This document shows positions 33,107 to 42,192 of a stretch of 64,000 bases of DNA, in pieces (positions within the stretch are counted from its first letter, which is position 1; each line of letters opens with the position of its first letter). The stretch spans positions 1 through 64,000 of the forward strand of contig NZ_JOAG01000019.1 of assembly GCF_000725485.1 (NCBI RefSeq), read 5' to 3'. A program made the position numbers and the translations under genes. The notes under the pieces are model-generated. The model was not told the DNA's origin and made no database searches. It was given only the letters and a program-made list of their open reading frames with translations. This DNA comes from Nonomuraea candida. GTDB taxonomy: Bacteria > Actinomycetota > Actinomycetes > Streptosporangiales > Streptosporangiaceae.

Positions 33107-34459
33107 TCAGCCCTTGATCGAACGACGACGCATGAGCAGCCCGCCCACCGCGGCAGCGGCGATCAGACCCGCGCCGGTCAGGATGAACAGCCGCCCATCA
33201 GGCCCCATCATCCCACCGGCCCCGGTGTCCGCCCCGGCCTTGGGAGTCTGGGACTTCCGCGTGGGACTGCTGCTGGGGGTGACCGTCACCGTGGAGGTGC
33301 GGGTGGTGGTGGGGCGGGGGGTGGTGGTCGTGGGGGTGGGGCTGGGGCTCGCGCTCGGGCTGGTCGAACCGGCGGTCACCGTGAAGGTGAACTGCTTGGG
33401 ATTCGTGCCGGTGGCGGCCGTGCACTTGATGAAGGGCGAGGTCGCCGAGGCGCCGAAAGCCAGGTCACCCGCGGTCAGCGTCACCGTGCCGGTCGTGGTG
33501 GGCTTGATCTTGATAGTGACGCTGGGGAGGGTCGTGAGCTCCTGGTTCACCGTGACGTTCGGGAGCGCCGCCTCACCGGTCGCCGTCTGCGGGACACCCG
33601 CGCCGCTCGCCTTGATCGTGGCGAAGAGCTTGGGGCTGGTGGTGGGGAAGCCCGTGGGGATCATCAGCGGGTCGCCGGTGGTCTCGAAGGTGCCGGTCCA
33701 GGTGATCGACGCGTCGGCGTTGGCCGTGGCGTTCGTGGGGGTCGTCATGGCGACCTTGATGTCCACGTCGGCCGGGTAGTTCGTGTCGGTGGCGCTGTTG
33801 GCGAGCGTGCACTCATACATGACCACGTCGTCACCGGTGTTGTTACCGCCACCAGCTTGGACTGCGATCGACAGGCCCGTCGAAGGCGTGGCCGACTTGA
33901 AGGTGCATTCGGTGGTCGTGGCCGGGCCGCCACTCGGCGTCGCGGTGAGCCTCAGGCCCTTGGGAGTGCTGGCCGCAGTGCCGGGCGTGACCGTGATCGG
34001 ACCACCCGTCGCCGGTGCCGTCACATTGGCCTGCATGGTGGTAGGGGACGGTGTGTAGGTGTTACCACCGGCTTGAACTGTACCGGTGTGCTTCGCCTGG
34101 AAAGCTGTAGGCGTGCCGCCGCCCCCGACTACAACGTTGCCTTCGATCACCACCTGAGTGCCCTGGGTGAGCGGCGATGATGACGACACGGTAAACGCGG
34201 GCAACGTCCACTTAATGGGAGCCGTGCCACTGGGCGTCACCGTCTCAGGCGCCGAAATCGTAACCTTCACGTCGGCAGCCGCGAAAGGACCACCCGCAGC
34301 GCAGGTGTAGGTGACCTCCATCGTCTTGTCCACCACCGCGGCGGCCTGGGCCGGGGATGACAGCGTGAGGACCGAGCACACAAAGAGGACCAGCGTACTG
34401 GCGAGCCCCAACGCGGACGTCTTACGGGCGAGGCGGCGCCCCACCTGGGACATAAGCAC
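33107..34459 (-). CDS. Cell-surface protein with sortase-like C-terminal anchor
   Basis: A 450-residue secreted protein. A signal peptide ends near SPAQAAA (about residue 40), followed by two or more related beta-rich domains (repeated patterns around VVDKTMEVTYTCAAGG, ATTTECTFKSAT, and DVVMYECTLANSA, each with one Cys), a Ser/Thr/Pro-rich wall-spanning stretch (about 365-405), then TPKAGADTG, a hydrophobic helix and the basic tail RRRSIKG. The TPKAGADTG motif stands where LPXTG would be. Cotranscribed with a class F sortase. Confidence 0.85.
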   Translation of the reverse strand: MLMSQVGRRLARKTSALGLASTLVLFVCSVLTLSSPAQAAAVVDKTMEVTYTCAAGGPFAAADVKVTISAPETVTPSGTAPIKWTLPAFTVSSSSPLTQGTQVVIEGNVVVGGGGTPTAFQAKHTGTVQAGGNTYTPSPTTMQANVTAPATGGPITVTPGTAASTPKGLRLTATPSGGPATTTECTFKSATPSTGLSIAVQAGGGNNTGDDVVMYECTLANSATDTNYPADVDIKVAMTTPTNATANADASITWTGTFETTGDPLMIPTGFPTTSPKLFATIKASGAGVPQTATGEAALPNVTVNQELTTLPSVTIKIKPTTTGTVTLTAGDLAFGASATSPFIKCTAATGTNPKQFTFTVTAGSTSPSASPSPTPTTTTPRPTTTRTSTVTVTPSSSPTRKSQTPKAGADTGAGGMMGPDGRLFILTGAGLIAAAAVGGLLMRRRSIKG

Positions 34460-34595
34460 GGGTCCTTCTCCGTTTCACAAGACAGTGTCAACAGTCGTGC
34501 CAGAATTCCAGCCGTTGGTCACGGTTAGGTAGAGATCCTACGAACTGTCCCTGTCAACTTCCCGTAAACGGCCAAATCCGCCACAACTTTCACCC

Positions 34596-35378
34596 TCAAC
34601 CCTTCTTCTTCGACAACGTGGCGTACACGATGATGTTGTCCGTGTAGTGATGGGTCTTCTTGTTGTAGACCCCGCCGCACGTGATGAGCCGAAGCTCGGA
34701 GCCGGTGGTGTTGTCGTACACCCGCTTCGTCGGGAACGAGTTCTTGCTGACCTGCTCGATCCCGCTGACCGTGAACCGGGTGACCTTGCCGTCCGACCGG
34801 TAGACGTAGATGTGGTCCCCCTTCGCCAGCTCCCGGAGGCGGTCGAAGACGGCGGGGCCCGAGCGGGTGCTCACGTGCCCGTTGATGATCGCCGGGCCGA
34901 CCTCACCGGGCACGGGCGAGTACTTGTACCAGCCCGTCCGGTTGGGCTTGCTCAGCGGGGGCGTGGTCAGGTTGTTCTTCTTGTCCATGGTGACCGTGCC
35001 GAGCACCGAGTTCACCTTGATCTTGGGGATCTTGATGCGGGTCGGCTTGGTCGTGGCCTTGGCGGCCTTGGTCTTGGGCTCGGGGATCGCCGGCACGATC
35101 GGCAGCGCCGCCAGTGGGGGCGGCGCGTCCAGGCGGGCCGGGGTCAGGGGCGCGTTCTTGCCGCCGGGGCCCACGGTGGGCGAGAGGTTGAACGCGCCCG
35201 CGTTCGCCATCTCCACGGTGCTCGGCGCGGCCTGGGGCGCGGCGAGCGGCGTGGAGCCGTCGTCCACCGGCGGCGCCAGCGACAGCAGGCTCACCATCAC
35301 CAGGCCGACGCCGCCGAGCGAGCCGGCGATGAGCAGTCCGGGCAGCGCCTTCTGCATCGGGGTCTTCTGCTCGGTCAT
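34596..35378 (-). CDS. Class F sortase, second copy
   Basis: A 260-residue paralogue of the other sortase: N-terminal helix (about 14-35), linker rich in Pro and Ala, and catalytic domain with His in AIINGHVSTRSG, Cys in LRLITCGGVYN and the following HHYTDNIIVYATL. Its ATG overlaps the stop of the upstream surface-protein gene in TGATG. Each of the two sortases is therefore paired with its own putative substrate. A 136-base gap separates it from the next surface protein. Confidence 0.9.
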   Translation of the reverse strand: MTEQKTPMQKALPGLLIAGSLGGVGLVMVSLLSLAPPVDDGSTPLAAPQAAPSTVEMANAGAFNLSPTVGPGGKNAPLTPARLDAPPPLAALPIVPAIPEPKTKAAKATTKPTRIKIPKIKVNSVLGTVTMDKKNNLTTPPLSKPNRTGWYKYSPVPGEVGPAIINGHVSTRSGPAVFDRLRELAKGDHIYVYRSDGKVTRFTVSGIEQVSKNSFPTKRVYDNTTGSELRLITCGGVYNKKTHHYTDNIIVYATLSKKKG

Positions 35379-36754
35379 CAGTGCGCTCCTCCCGCGTGCT
35401 CGGCGCGCCGCCGCCGCAACAGCAGCCCGCTGCCCGCGCTTCCGATGACCACCGCCATGCCGCCGGCCATCAGCCCGTACGGATGCTCGTCCTCGTCCGG
35501 CGCGACCCCGGTGTCCACACCACCGCTAGGGGTCCTGGCCACCTGGGCGCGGTAGTACTTGGTCGCGGTGGGGCCGGTGCTCGTGGGCGTGGAGGACGGC
35601 GTGGTCGAGCTCGTGGCCTGCGGAACCACCCTGACGTGCTCCCCACCGACCGTGGCCTGAGAGGTGGGGTCGTCGTCGTTGGGGTCCGGGTTCGGATTGT
35701 TCGGGTCGGGGTCGTCGGTCGAATCCGTGGGACTGGGGTCGGGTGAATTCGTGTCCGTGGGCTCGTCGGTCGGACTCGGGGAAACATTGGGAAGAGTGAC
35801 CTCGATGACCCCCGGGTCCTTCGTCAGCTCACACTTCGTCTCGTCGTGAACCGGCGGCTCTTCGAGCTTCCCGATGGCCACCTTGAACGCGTCCACGTAG
35901 GCGGGAGCGTCTGTGTCGTTGATGACCTCAAGCACGTGGGGACCGTATTCGAGGCTACCGGCAGGGCTCTCCCAGAGGACCTCCTGCGCCTTGGTTCCCG
36001 TCAGAGGCAGGCCAGGTGGTTCGGGGCTCTTCCCCGGTTCGATCTGCTGCGGGGTGACCGGCTCGCCGTCAATGAGCACGCGTACCGGACCCAGCCCAGG
36101 CCCTCGGCGGGCGATGTAGGACACCTTGGTGCCTTTGAAGGTCAGTTTGGCGATCGCGCCCTTCGTGCTGGTCTTATGCACGTCGTTGAGGTGGTCTCCG
36201 AACTCCTCACCGGTGGATTCTTCCGTCCAACCACCGTCATAGGTGATGGCATCGCTGTCGTTGTTGACCACCCACTCGCCGACGGCCGGTGTGAATCTGA
36301 TGGTCAGCGCGCCGGGCCTGAGCTCGACTTTGCCCGGCTCACGAATGCTGGCACCGTGGGAGAGCCCCTCCGGGAGTTCCAGAGGGGTGCCCGGTTGCAG
36401 CGCTGCCTGGTCCTTGCCGCCCACGACTTGGAGCTGGTTGCCCCAAGCGCCCTTGATGTTCACTGCTCCGTCAAGGTCGAGCCGGGAGCCTGCGGCGAAG
36501 CGGCCGGGAGAGCCGAACCGAGCAAGCCCCTCGTAGGACATGTCCCACCGGATGTTCAGGGTGCCGGACGTGATTTGTGGAGTCATACGAGCCTTCAGAT
36601 CCACACCGCCACCGGCGATACCCCCCGTGCAGCGGTACTCCGCCACCAATGAGGTTTCGGCGGCCTGGCCAGGGAGCGACGATGTCGCGATGAAGGCGGA
36701 ACTGGCCGCCATGCTCACGGATGCGGCGATGAACGCCTTGCGCCACCGACTCAC
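35378..36754 (-). CDS. Cell-surface protein with sortase-like C-terminal anchor, second copy
   Basis: A 458-residue secreted protein. The signal peptide ends near LPGQA. Residues about 35-330 form beta-rich domains, including ITYDGGWTEESTGEEFGDHL and VSYIARRGPGLGPVRVLIDG that resemble carbohydrate-binding jelly-roll modules. An Asp/Pro/Ser/Thr-rich region (about 335-375) precedes QVARTPSGGVDTG, a hydrophobic helix and the basic tail LLLRRRRAEHAGG. The GTG at 36754 is chosen because CGGAG lies just upstream; TTG and GTG alternatives exist up to seven codons earlier. Coupled to the second sortase. Confidence 0.82.
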   Translation of the reverse strand: MSRWRKAFIAASVSMAASSAFIATSSLPGQAAETSLVAEYRCTGGIAGGGVDLKARMTPQITSGTLNIRWDMSYEGLARFGSPGRFAAGSRLDLDGAVNIKGAWGNQLQVVGGKDQAALQPGTPLELPEGLSHGASIREPGKVELRPGALTIRFTPAVGEWVVNNDSDAITYDGGWTEESTGEEFGDHLNDVHKTSTKGAIAKLTFKGTKVSYIARRGPGLGPVRVLIDGEPVTPQQIEPGKSPEPPGLPLTGTKAQEVLWESPAGSLEYGPHVLEVINDTDAPAYVDAFKVAIGKLEEPPVHDETKCELTKDPGVIEVTLPNVSPSPTDEPTDTNSPDPSPTDSTDDPDPNNPNPDPNDDDPTSQATVGGEHVRVVPQATSSTTPSSTPTSTGPTATKYYRAQVARTPSGGVDTGVAPDEDEHPYGLMAGGMAVVIGSAGSGLLLRRRRAEHAGGAH

Positions 36755-36928
36755 GGAGACTCCGATCACCCACAAATAGACCGAGGGTAGATCTTAGAGT
36801 CCAAACCACCCGCAACACATGCCGAACTCCGCATCTTCCAGCACTTGTGATGAACCCGTGTCCACGCCCTGCCCCAACGGGTATACCTGTCGGTAACAGA
36901 ATGGAATTCTGCAAGCCGGAGGCGACCG

Positions 36929-38074
36929 ATGCAGCGAGACCTCTTCGACGACGAGCACCTGCTCTTCCGGGACACCGTGCGCGAATTCATGGCCCGCGAG
37001 GTCGTCCCGCACCACCCCCAGTGGGAGAAGGACGGGATCGTCCCGCGCGAGGTCTGGAAGAAGGCCGGCGAGCTGGGCATGTTCGGCTTCTCGGTGCTCG
37101 AGGAGTACGGCGGGGCCGGCATCAAGGACTTCCGCTACAACGCGGTGATCGTCGAAGAGATCATCAGGAACGGCGCCAGCGGGCTCGGCTTCTCGCTGCA
37201 CAACGACGTCATGGCCCCGTACGTGGTGGATCTCACCAACGACGAGCAGAAGCAGCGCTGGCTGCCGGGCTTCGTCAGCGGCGAGCTGATCACCGCGATC
37301 GCCATGAGCGAGCCGGGCGCCGGCAGCGACCTCCAGGGCATCAGGACCACCGCCGTCCGCGACGGCGACCACTACGTCGTCAGCGGCCAGAAGACCTTCA
37401 TCACCAACGGCATCAACGCCGACCTGGTCGTCGTCGTGGCCAAGACCGACCCCGACGCGGGGGCCCGGGGCATCACGCTGATCGTGGTGGAGCGGGGCAT
37501 GGAGGGGTTCGGCCGGGGCCGCAACCTGGAGAAGGTCGGCATGAAGGCGCAGGACACGGCCGAGCTGTTCTTCGACAACGTCCGCGTACCCGCCGCCAAC
37601 CGCCTCGGCCCCAAGGACGGCGAGGGCTTCTTCCAGCTCATGCACAACCTGCCCCAGGAACGCCTGTCGATCGCCGTGGCGGCGGTGGCCGCGGCGGAGA
37701 CCGTGCTGGAGCAGACGATCGAGTACTGCAAGACCCGCCAGGCGTTCGGCCGCAACATCGGCTCGTTCCAGAACACCCGGTTCGTGCTGGCGGAGCTGGC
37801 CACCGAGACGGAGATCGCCCGCCACTACGTCGACAAGTGCATCCGCGCCCTCAACGCCGGCGAGCTGACCGCCGTGGACGCCGCCAAGGCCAAGTGGTGG
37901 ACGACGGAGCTGCAGACCAAGGTGATCGACCGCTGCGTCCAGTTGCACGGCGGGTACGGCTACATGCTGGAGTACCCGGTGGCCAGGGCTTGGCTCGACA
38001 GCCGCGTCCAGACCATTTATGGCGGCACCACCGAGATCATGAAGGAGATCATCGGCAGGTCCTTCGGTTTCTGA
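36929..38074 (+). CDS. Acyl-CoA dehydrogenase
   Basis: A 381-residue flavoenzyme of normal family length with AIAMSEPGAGSDLQGI, SGQKTFITNG, KTRQAFGRNIGSFQNTRF and the catalytic-base segment LHGGYGYMLEYP followed by QTIYGGTTEIMKEIIGRSFG. It introduces a trans-2 double bond into acyl-CoA thioesters using FAD, with ETF as acceptor. The ATG has GGAGG eight bases upstream. Substrate length not determined. Confidence 0.93.
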   Translation: MQRDLFDDEHLLFRDTVREFMAREVVPHHPQWEKDGIVPREVWKKAGELGMFGFSVLEEYGGAGIKDFRYNAVIVEEIIRNGASGLGFSLHNDVMAPYVVDLTNDEQKQRWLPGFVSGELITAIAMSEPGAGSDLQGIRTTAVRDGDHYVVSGQKTFITNGINADLVVVVAKTDPDAGARGITLIVVERGMEGFGRGRNLEKVGMKAQDTAELFFDNVRVPAANRLGPKDGEGFFQLMHNLPQERLSIAVAAVAAAETVLEQTIEYCKTRQAFGRNIGSFQNTRFVLAELATETEIARHYVDKCIRALNAGELTAVDAAKAKWWTTELQTKVIDRCVQLHGGYGYMLEYPVARAWLDSRVQTIYGGTTEIMKEIIGRSFGF

Positions 38075-38122
38075 CCGTTCGGTCCCGCGCGTCAGACGGG
38101 CTCGGGCCGCATACTGGACACC

Positions 38123-38284
38123 ATGGACGGCGGCCTGATCCTCCTGGCATTTCTGGCCTTACTCTTCGCCTGGGGCCTCAACCGCGTACGCCGGGCCTTC
38201 CGGCTGGGCCCCATCGGCTACGTCGGCGTGGTGATCGTGTTCGTCCTCGTCATGCTGATGCTCTGGGGCCAGACCAAGCTGTAG
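38123..38284 (+). CDS. Small two-helix membrane protein
   Basis: A 53-residue open frame with two hydrophobic segments (MDGGLILLAFLALLFAWGL at 1-19 and YVGVVIVFVLVMLMLWG at 33-49) separated by a basic loop RVRRAFRLGP. Codon bias matches neighbouring genes. There is no ribosome site, but CATACT ends seven bases before the ATG, suggesting a leaderless transcript. Function unknown. Confidence 0.62.
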   Translation: MDGGLILLAFLALLFAWGLNRVRRAFRLGPIGYVGVVIVFVLVMLMLWGQTKL

Positions 38285-38291
38285 CCGCCCG

Positions 38292-38498
38292 TCACGCCGC
38301 ACCTTGGCCGGCCGCCGGAAACCTGCTCTCGGCCTCAAGGTGCCTGACGAGCTCTTCCAGCGTCTCCCCGCAACGCACGTTGGAGCGCCGGCTGCCCTTG
38401 GGAAGCAGGCTCCGCCGGACAGCCGCCCAGCCACCGGCCAGTTCGTAGATCTCCCACTCGGGGAAAGCGCTGAGCACCTGCCCCACGCTGACGGTCAC
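38292..38498 (-). CDS. Small hypothetical protein (coupled to upstream gene)
   Basis: A 68-residue soluble protein starting at the GTG that overlaps the stop of the preceding gene in GTGA. Blocks are VSVGQVLSAFPEWEIYELAG and VRCGETLEELVRHLEAE. It resembles the small partner proteins often encoded beside actinobacterial XRE regulators, though not the DUF397 type. Function unknown. Confidence 0.65.
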   Translation of the reverse strand: MTVSVGQVLSAFPEWEIYELAGGWAAVRRSLLPKGSRRSNVRCGETLEELVRHLEAESRFPAAGQGAA

Positions 38499-38866
38499 GA
38501 CGAAGCTCCGGCGGTGCCCGCTGTCACGGATGAGAGTGTGCGCACCTGCGCGTACTGGCGGGCGATCCTCGCGGCGGCCCTCCCGGGCTCGACGACGGGA
38601 TGCCAGGCATAGACGACCCGCTTCCGGCCCGCGTCCCAGCCCGTACGCCACCAGAAGCGCTCGCAGTCGCACCACACGACCAGACCGGCCCACACCGACA
38701 CCAGGGCGAGCCCGTAACCGTCGTGAACGTCGCCGGGAATGCCGAGCCGAGCCAATTCACGTCGCAACTGCTCGGCCGCGCCAAGCGAGGTCACCATTCG
38801 GGCCCGGTCAGATGACGCGTCAGCGCGGGACCCCGGGAATTGCGGTATTGCCACCGGCTCCGTCAT
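38495..38866 (-). CDS. Hypothetical protein divergent from XRE regulator
   Basis: A 123-residue soluble protein. The core LRRELARLGIPGDVHDGYGL followed by ALVSVWAGLVVWCDCERFWW is Trp/Cys-rich, with no signal peptide. The ATG follows AAAGGAGGACGCTC. It is translationally coupled to the 68-residue protein and divergent from the XRE gene, which probably shares the control region. Confidence 0.68.
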   Translation of the reverse strand: MTEPVAIPQFPGSRADASSDRARMVTSLGAAEQLRRELARLGIPGDVHDGYGLALVSVWAGLVVWCDCERFWWRTGWDAGRKRVVYAWHPVVEPGRAAARIARQYAQVRTLSSVTAGTAGASS

Positions 38867-38996
38867 GAGCGTCCTCCTTTGTCAAGCGCGAAAACCCGCG
38901 GACAGGCAGGTGTGGCTTCCGGGTGTGACTTGTTTTTGCGGCGTGTTGCCGCTGATTTGAGGAAGCCCTTTTCTCCGCCCAGGAGTAGCCTGGCGA

Positions 38997-39028
38997 ACAC
39001 GAAGCGTGAGATCCAGTTCGCTTCGTGT
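38997..39028. promoter_or_regulatory. Operator candidate of the XRE gene
   Basis: ACACGAAGCG (38997-39006) and CGCTTCGTGT (39019-39028) are perfect 10-base inverted arms with a 12-base spacer, directly downstream of a -10-like TAGCCT (38986-38991). A second perfect palindrome, GCGGACGTCCGC, lies at 39039-39050 in the leader. Position suggests autoregulation. Confidence 0.65.
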
Positions 39029-39077
39029 GCTGACGTGTGCGGACGTCCGCCAGGACGCGGTCCTACGGGAGGTAGCC

Positions 39078-40181
39078 ATGGGTGACGACGTGACCTTCGG
39101 GCAGTTGCTCCGTCGCCTGCGTGGCGAGCGGTCGCTGAGCGCCATAGGTCATCTGGCGAATATCAGCAAGGGCCACCTGCACGACCTGGAGAACGGCAGA
39201 AGGTCGCCTTCACGCTCCGTCGCCGCGAAACTTGACGAAGTGCTGCGTGCGGATGGCCGTCTTATAGCCGGGTACAAGAATCAGAGGGAATTTCGTCCCG
39301 ATGGTGATGATCAGACCTGTCCACGTCCCGCAGAGGTGAAAACCCTGCGGCAAACGGGGGAGGAAGACACGGACCGCAGACGTTTGCTGAGCCTCGCCGC
39401 GGGTGTCGGTCTCGGGTTCGGCTGTAACGAGTCGGTGCGGCGGATGATCGACGTGGTCACGCCGGCGTACCGCAGCGTCGAAGAGTGGAACACGGCCCAG
39501 GCCGATCACCTTCATGCCCTGCGTACGCGCCCGCCCGCGCAGGTGGCCGCGGATCTGGCCATCGACCTGCACGACCTCGCCCTGCACCTGCAACAGGCGG
39601 CGCCCGCCGACCTGCCCGACCTGTACAGGACGGCCGCCCTGCTGTCCTGCATCCAGGCCAACGCCCTGACCCGCCTGGCCGACCACGGCGCCGCCATCCG
39701 CGCCGGCAAGCAGCCGCACCTCAACTTCCTGACGGTCGAAGCGAAGGCACTCAGCATGCTCGGCCGCCACCAGGAGGCGGCCGAGAAGCTCAAGCTGCTC
39801 ACAGATCTCACGGAGACCTCGGAGGCCGACCGCTGGGGCTTCTGGAAAGAAGATCAGATCTACTTCGCGGCGAGCTGGGTGCACGCCGCCGCAGGAAGGA
39901 CGGAACTCGCCGGCGACGCCCGCGACCAGGTGTTGCGCCTGGCCGGGGACTACCAGTACCGCGCGAACGTGAAACTGCACGAGACGCTGTGCGTGGTGCG
40001 GCTCGGCGGCGTGGACGAGGGCATGCGGCGCGCGACGGAGGTGGTGGCCGCGCTTCCGGTCCAGCACCGTAGCGCCCACATCAAGGAGACCGCACGGATC
40101 GTGCTGCGCGCGGTCCCTCCCGAGCAGCGAGCCCGCCCATCGGTCGTCGAACTCCGGACACTCCTGGCCACTGGGGCATAA
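39078..40181 (+). CDS. XRE-family regulator with TPR-like C-terminal domain
   Basis: A 367-residue regulator. Residues 6-65 form an XRE helix-turn-helix (FGQLLRRLRGERSLSAIGHL, ISKGHLHDLENGRRSPSRSV); residues 98-112 carry the DRRRLLSLAAG junction common in actinobacterial XRE-TPR proteins; the rest is helical. The ATG at 39078 follows GGGAGGT. Compared with the third tandem copy it lacks 50 residues in frame after DHGAAIR. It heads an array in which the C-terminal part is copied twice more. Target genes unknown; the divergent two-gene unit is the obvious candidate. Confidence 0.85.
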   Translation: MGDDVTFGQLLRRLRGERSLSAIGHLANISKGHLHDLENGRRSPSRSVAAKLDEVLRADGRLIAGYKNQREFRPDGDDQTCPRPAEVKTLRQTGEEDTDRRRLLSLAAGVGLGFGCNESVRRMIDVVTPAYRSVEEWNTAQADHLHALRTRPPAQVAADLAIDLHDLALHLQQAAPADLPDLYRTAALLSCIQANALTRLADHGAAIRAGKQPHLNFLTVEAKALSMLGRHQEAAEKLKLLTDLTETSEADRWGFWKEDQIYFAASWVHAAAGRTELAGDARDQVLRLAGDYQYRANVKLHETLCVVRLGGVDEGMRRATEVVAALPVQHRSAHIKETARIVLRAVPPEQRARPSVVELRTLLATGA

Positions 40182-40257
40182 CCGCCGTTCTGGGAGCCGG
40201 TGACGCTGAGCCGGAAGCCTCAACGGATGAAGGGGGGCGGACACGGACCGCAGACGT

Positions 40258-41105
40258 TTGCTGAGCCTCGCCGCCGGTGTCGGTCTCGGGTTCGGCTGTA
40301 ACGAGTCGGTGCGGCGGATGATCGACGTGGTCACGCCGGCGTACCGCAGCGTCGAAGAGTGGGACACGATCAAGGACGACCACCTCCACGCGCTGCGCAC
40401 CCGCCCGCCCGCGCAGGTCGTCGCCGACCTGGCCATCGACCTGCACGACCTCGCCCTGCACCTGAAACAAGCCGCACCCGCCGACCTGCCCGACCTGTAC
40501 AGGACGGCCGCCCTGCTGTCCTGCATCCAGGCCAACGCCCTGACCCGCCTGGCCGACCACGGCGCCGCCATCCGCCCCCGGAAACCGTGCTCGCCATGGT
40601 CGAGGCAGCACGGCGCATCAGCGCGCGGCCCTGGCCACGCATGATGACGGCGGAGGCTGAGGCGCTGGCCATGCTCGGCCGCCATCAGGAGGCCGCGGCG
40701 ACGCTGCGCTCCCTGGTGGATCTCACGGAACGCGGCCTCAAGGGGGACGACGTGGGTTTCTGGAAGGAGGACGCCATTCCCTTCGCCCGCAGCTGGGTAC
40801 ACGGCTGCGCAGGCGACGAGAAGGCCACCGCCACGGCCAGGGAGGAGGTCCTTCGCCTGGCGCCCGAGTACTCATTCCAGATGCGGACGAACGTCCTGCT
40901 GCACCACAACCTTTGCGTCGTGCGGAAGGGCGGCGTGGACGAAGGCATCCGCCACACCACCGAGACACTGCACACGCTCCCGGCCCAGCTCCGGACCAAC
41001 CACATCCTGGAGACCGCACGGATCGTGCTGCGCGCGGTCCCTCCCGAGCAACGGGCTCTCCCATCGGTGGTCGAACTCCGGAAACTGCTGACCACCGGGG
41101 CGTGA
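40258..41105 (+). pseudogene. Tandem HTH-less copy 2 of the XRE regulator, frameshifted
   Basis: The sequence repeats the regulator from RLLSLAAGVGLGFGCNESVR onward. After DHGAAIR (around 40574) about 103 bases present in copy 3 are missing, so the reading frame shifts; the remainder PPETVLAMVEAARR ... VVELRKLLTTGA continues in another frame to 41105. There is no HTH, no ATG or GTG in place, only a TTG. The 76 bases before it also precede copy 3. Probably not expressed as a full protein. Confidence 0.8.
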
Positions 41106-41181
41106 CCGCCGTTCTGGCAGCCGGTGACGCTGAGTCGGAAGCCTCAGCGGATGAAGGGGGGCGGACACGGACCGCAGACGT

Positions 41182-42129
41182 TTGCTGAGCCTCGCCGCGG
41201 GTGTCGGCCTCGGGTTCGGCTGTAACGAGTCGGTGCGGCGGATGATCGACGTCGTCACGCCGGCGTACCGCAGCGTCGAAGAGTGGAACACGGCCCAGGC
41301 CGATCACCTTCACGCCCTGCGTACGCGCCCGCCCGCGCAGGTGGCCGCGGATCTGGCCATCGACCTGCATGATCTCGCTCTGCACCTGCAGCAGGCGGCG
41401 CCCGCCGACCTGCCCGACCTGTACAGGACGGCCGCCCTGCTGTCCTGCATCCAGGCCAACGCCCTGACCCGCCTGGCCGACCACGGCGCGGCGATCCGCT
41501 GGTGGCGCACCGCCCGCCACACCGCCGACGCCTCCAAGGACCTCGACCTGCAACTCCTCGTCCGCGCCGAGGAAGCAGGACATGGACTGTACGGCCAACG
41601 CCCACCGGAAACCGTACTGACCATGATCGAGACCGCGCGGCGGTTGCCCACCGGGCAGCAGGCGGACCTCGACTTCCTGACGACTGAGGTGAAGGCGCTC
41701 TCCCTACTCGGCCGGCACCAGGAGGCGACGGCGAAGCTCAACCTGCTCACAGACCTCACGGAGACCTCACAAGCCGACCGGTGGGGCTTCTGGAAAGAGG
41801 ACCAGATCCACTTCGCCGCGAGCTGGGTGCACGCGGCAGCAGGAAGGACGGAACTTGCCGCCGACGCCCGCGACCAGGTGTTGCGTCTGGCCGGGGACTA
41901 CCAGTACCGCGCGAACGTGAGCCTGCACGAGACGCTGTGCGTGGTGCGGCTCGGCGGCGTGGACGAGGGCATGCGGCGCGCGGCCGAGGTGGTGGCCGCG
42001 CTTCCGGTCCAGCACCGTAGCGCCCACATCAAGGAGACCGCACGGATCGTGCTGCGCGCGGTCCCTCCCGAGCAGCGGGCCCGCCCGTCGGTGGTCGAAC
42101 TCCGGACGCTGCTGACCACCGGGGCGTGA
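41182..42129 (+). CDS. Tandem HTH-less copy 3 of the XRE regulator
   Basis: An intact 315-codon frame encoding the complete C-terminal domain, including WWRTARHTADASKDLDLQLL and PPETVLTMIETARR, which are missing from copy 1. It ends VVELRTLLTTGA like the others. The only start is a TTG with a poor ribosome site (AAGGGGGG about 20 bases upstream), and the HTH is absent. It may be a silent template, a weakly translated partner of the regulator, or a decaying duplicate. Confidence 0.6.
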   Translation: MLSLAAGVGLGFGCNESVRRMIDVVTPAYRSVEEWNTAQADHLHALRTRPPAQVAADLAIDLHDLALHLQQAAPADLPDLYRTAALLSCIQANALTRLADHGAAIRWWRTARHTADASKDLDLQLLVRAEEAGHGLYGQRPPETVLTMIETARRLPTGQQADLDFLTTEVKALSLLGRHQEATAKLNLLTDLTETSQADRWGFWKEDQIHFAASWVHAAAGRTELAADARDQVLRLAGDYQYRANVSLHETLCVVRLGGVDEGMRRAAEVVAALPVQHRSAHIKETARIVLRAVPPEQRARPSVVELRTLLTTGA

Positions 42130-42192
42130 CCGCGCGAGTGCCTCGGCCACCGGCTCTGTACCCCGGGCGACGTGCCTGCTTACGATCAGGAG

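Noticed and set aside
39078..42129. Insertion sequence or transposon as the cause of the tandem XRE copies
   Set aside because: No transposase, terminal inverted repeats or target-site duplication are visible; the copies are simple tandem duplications with a shared 76-base linker.
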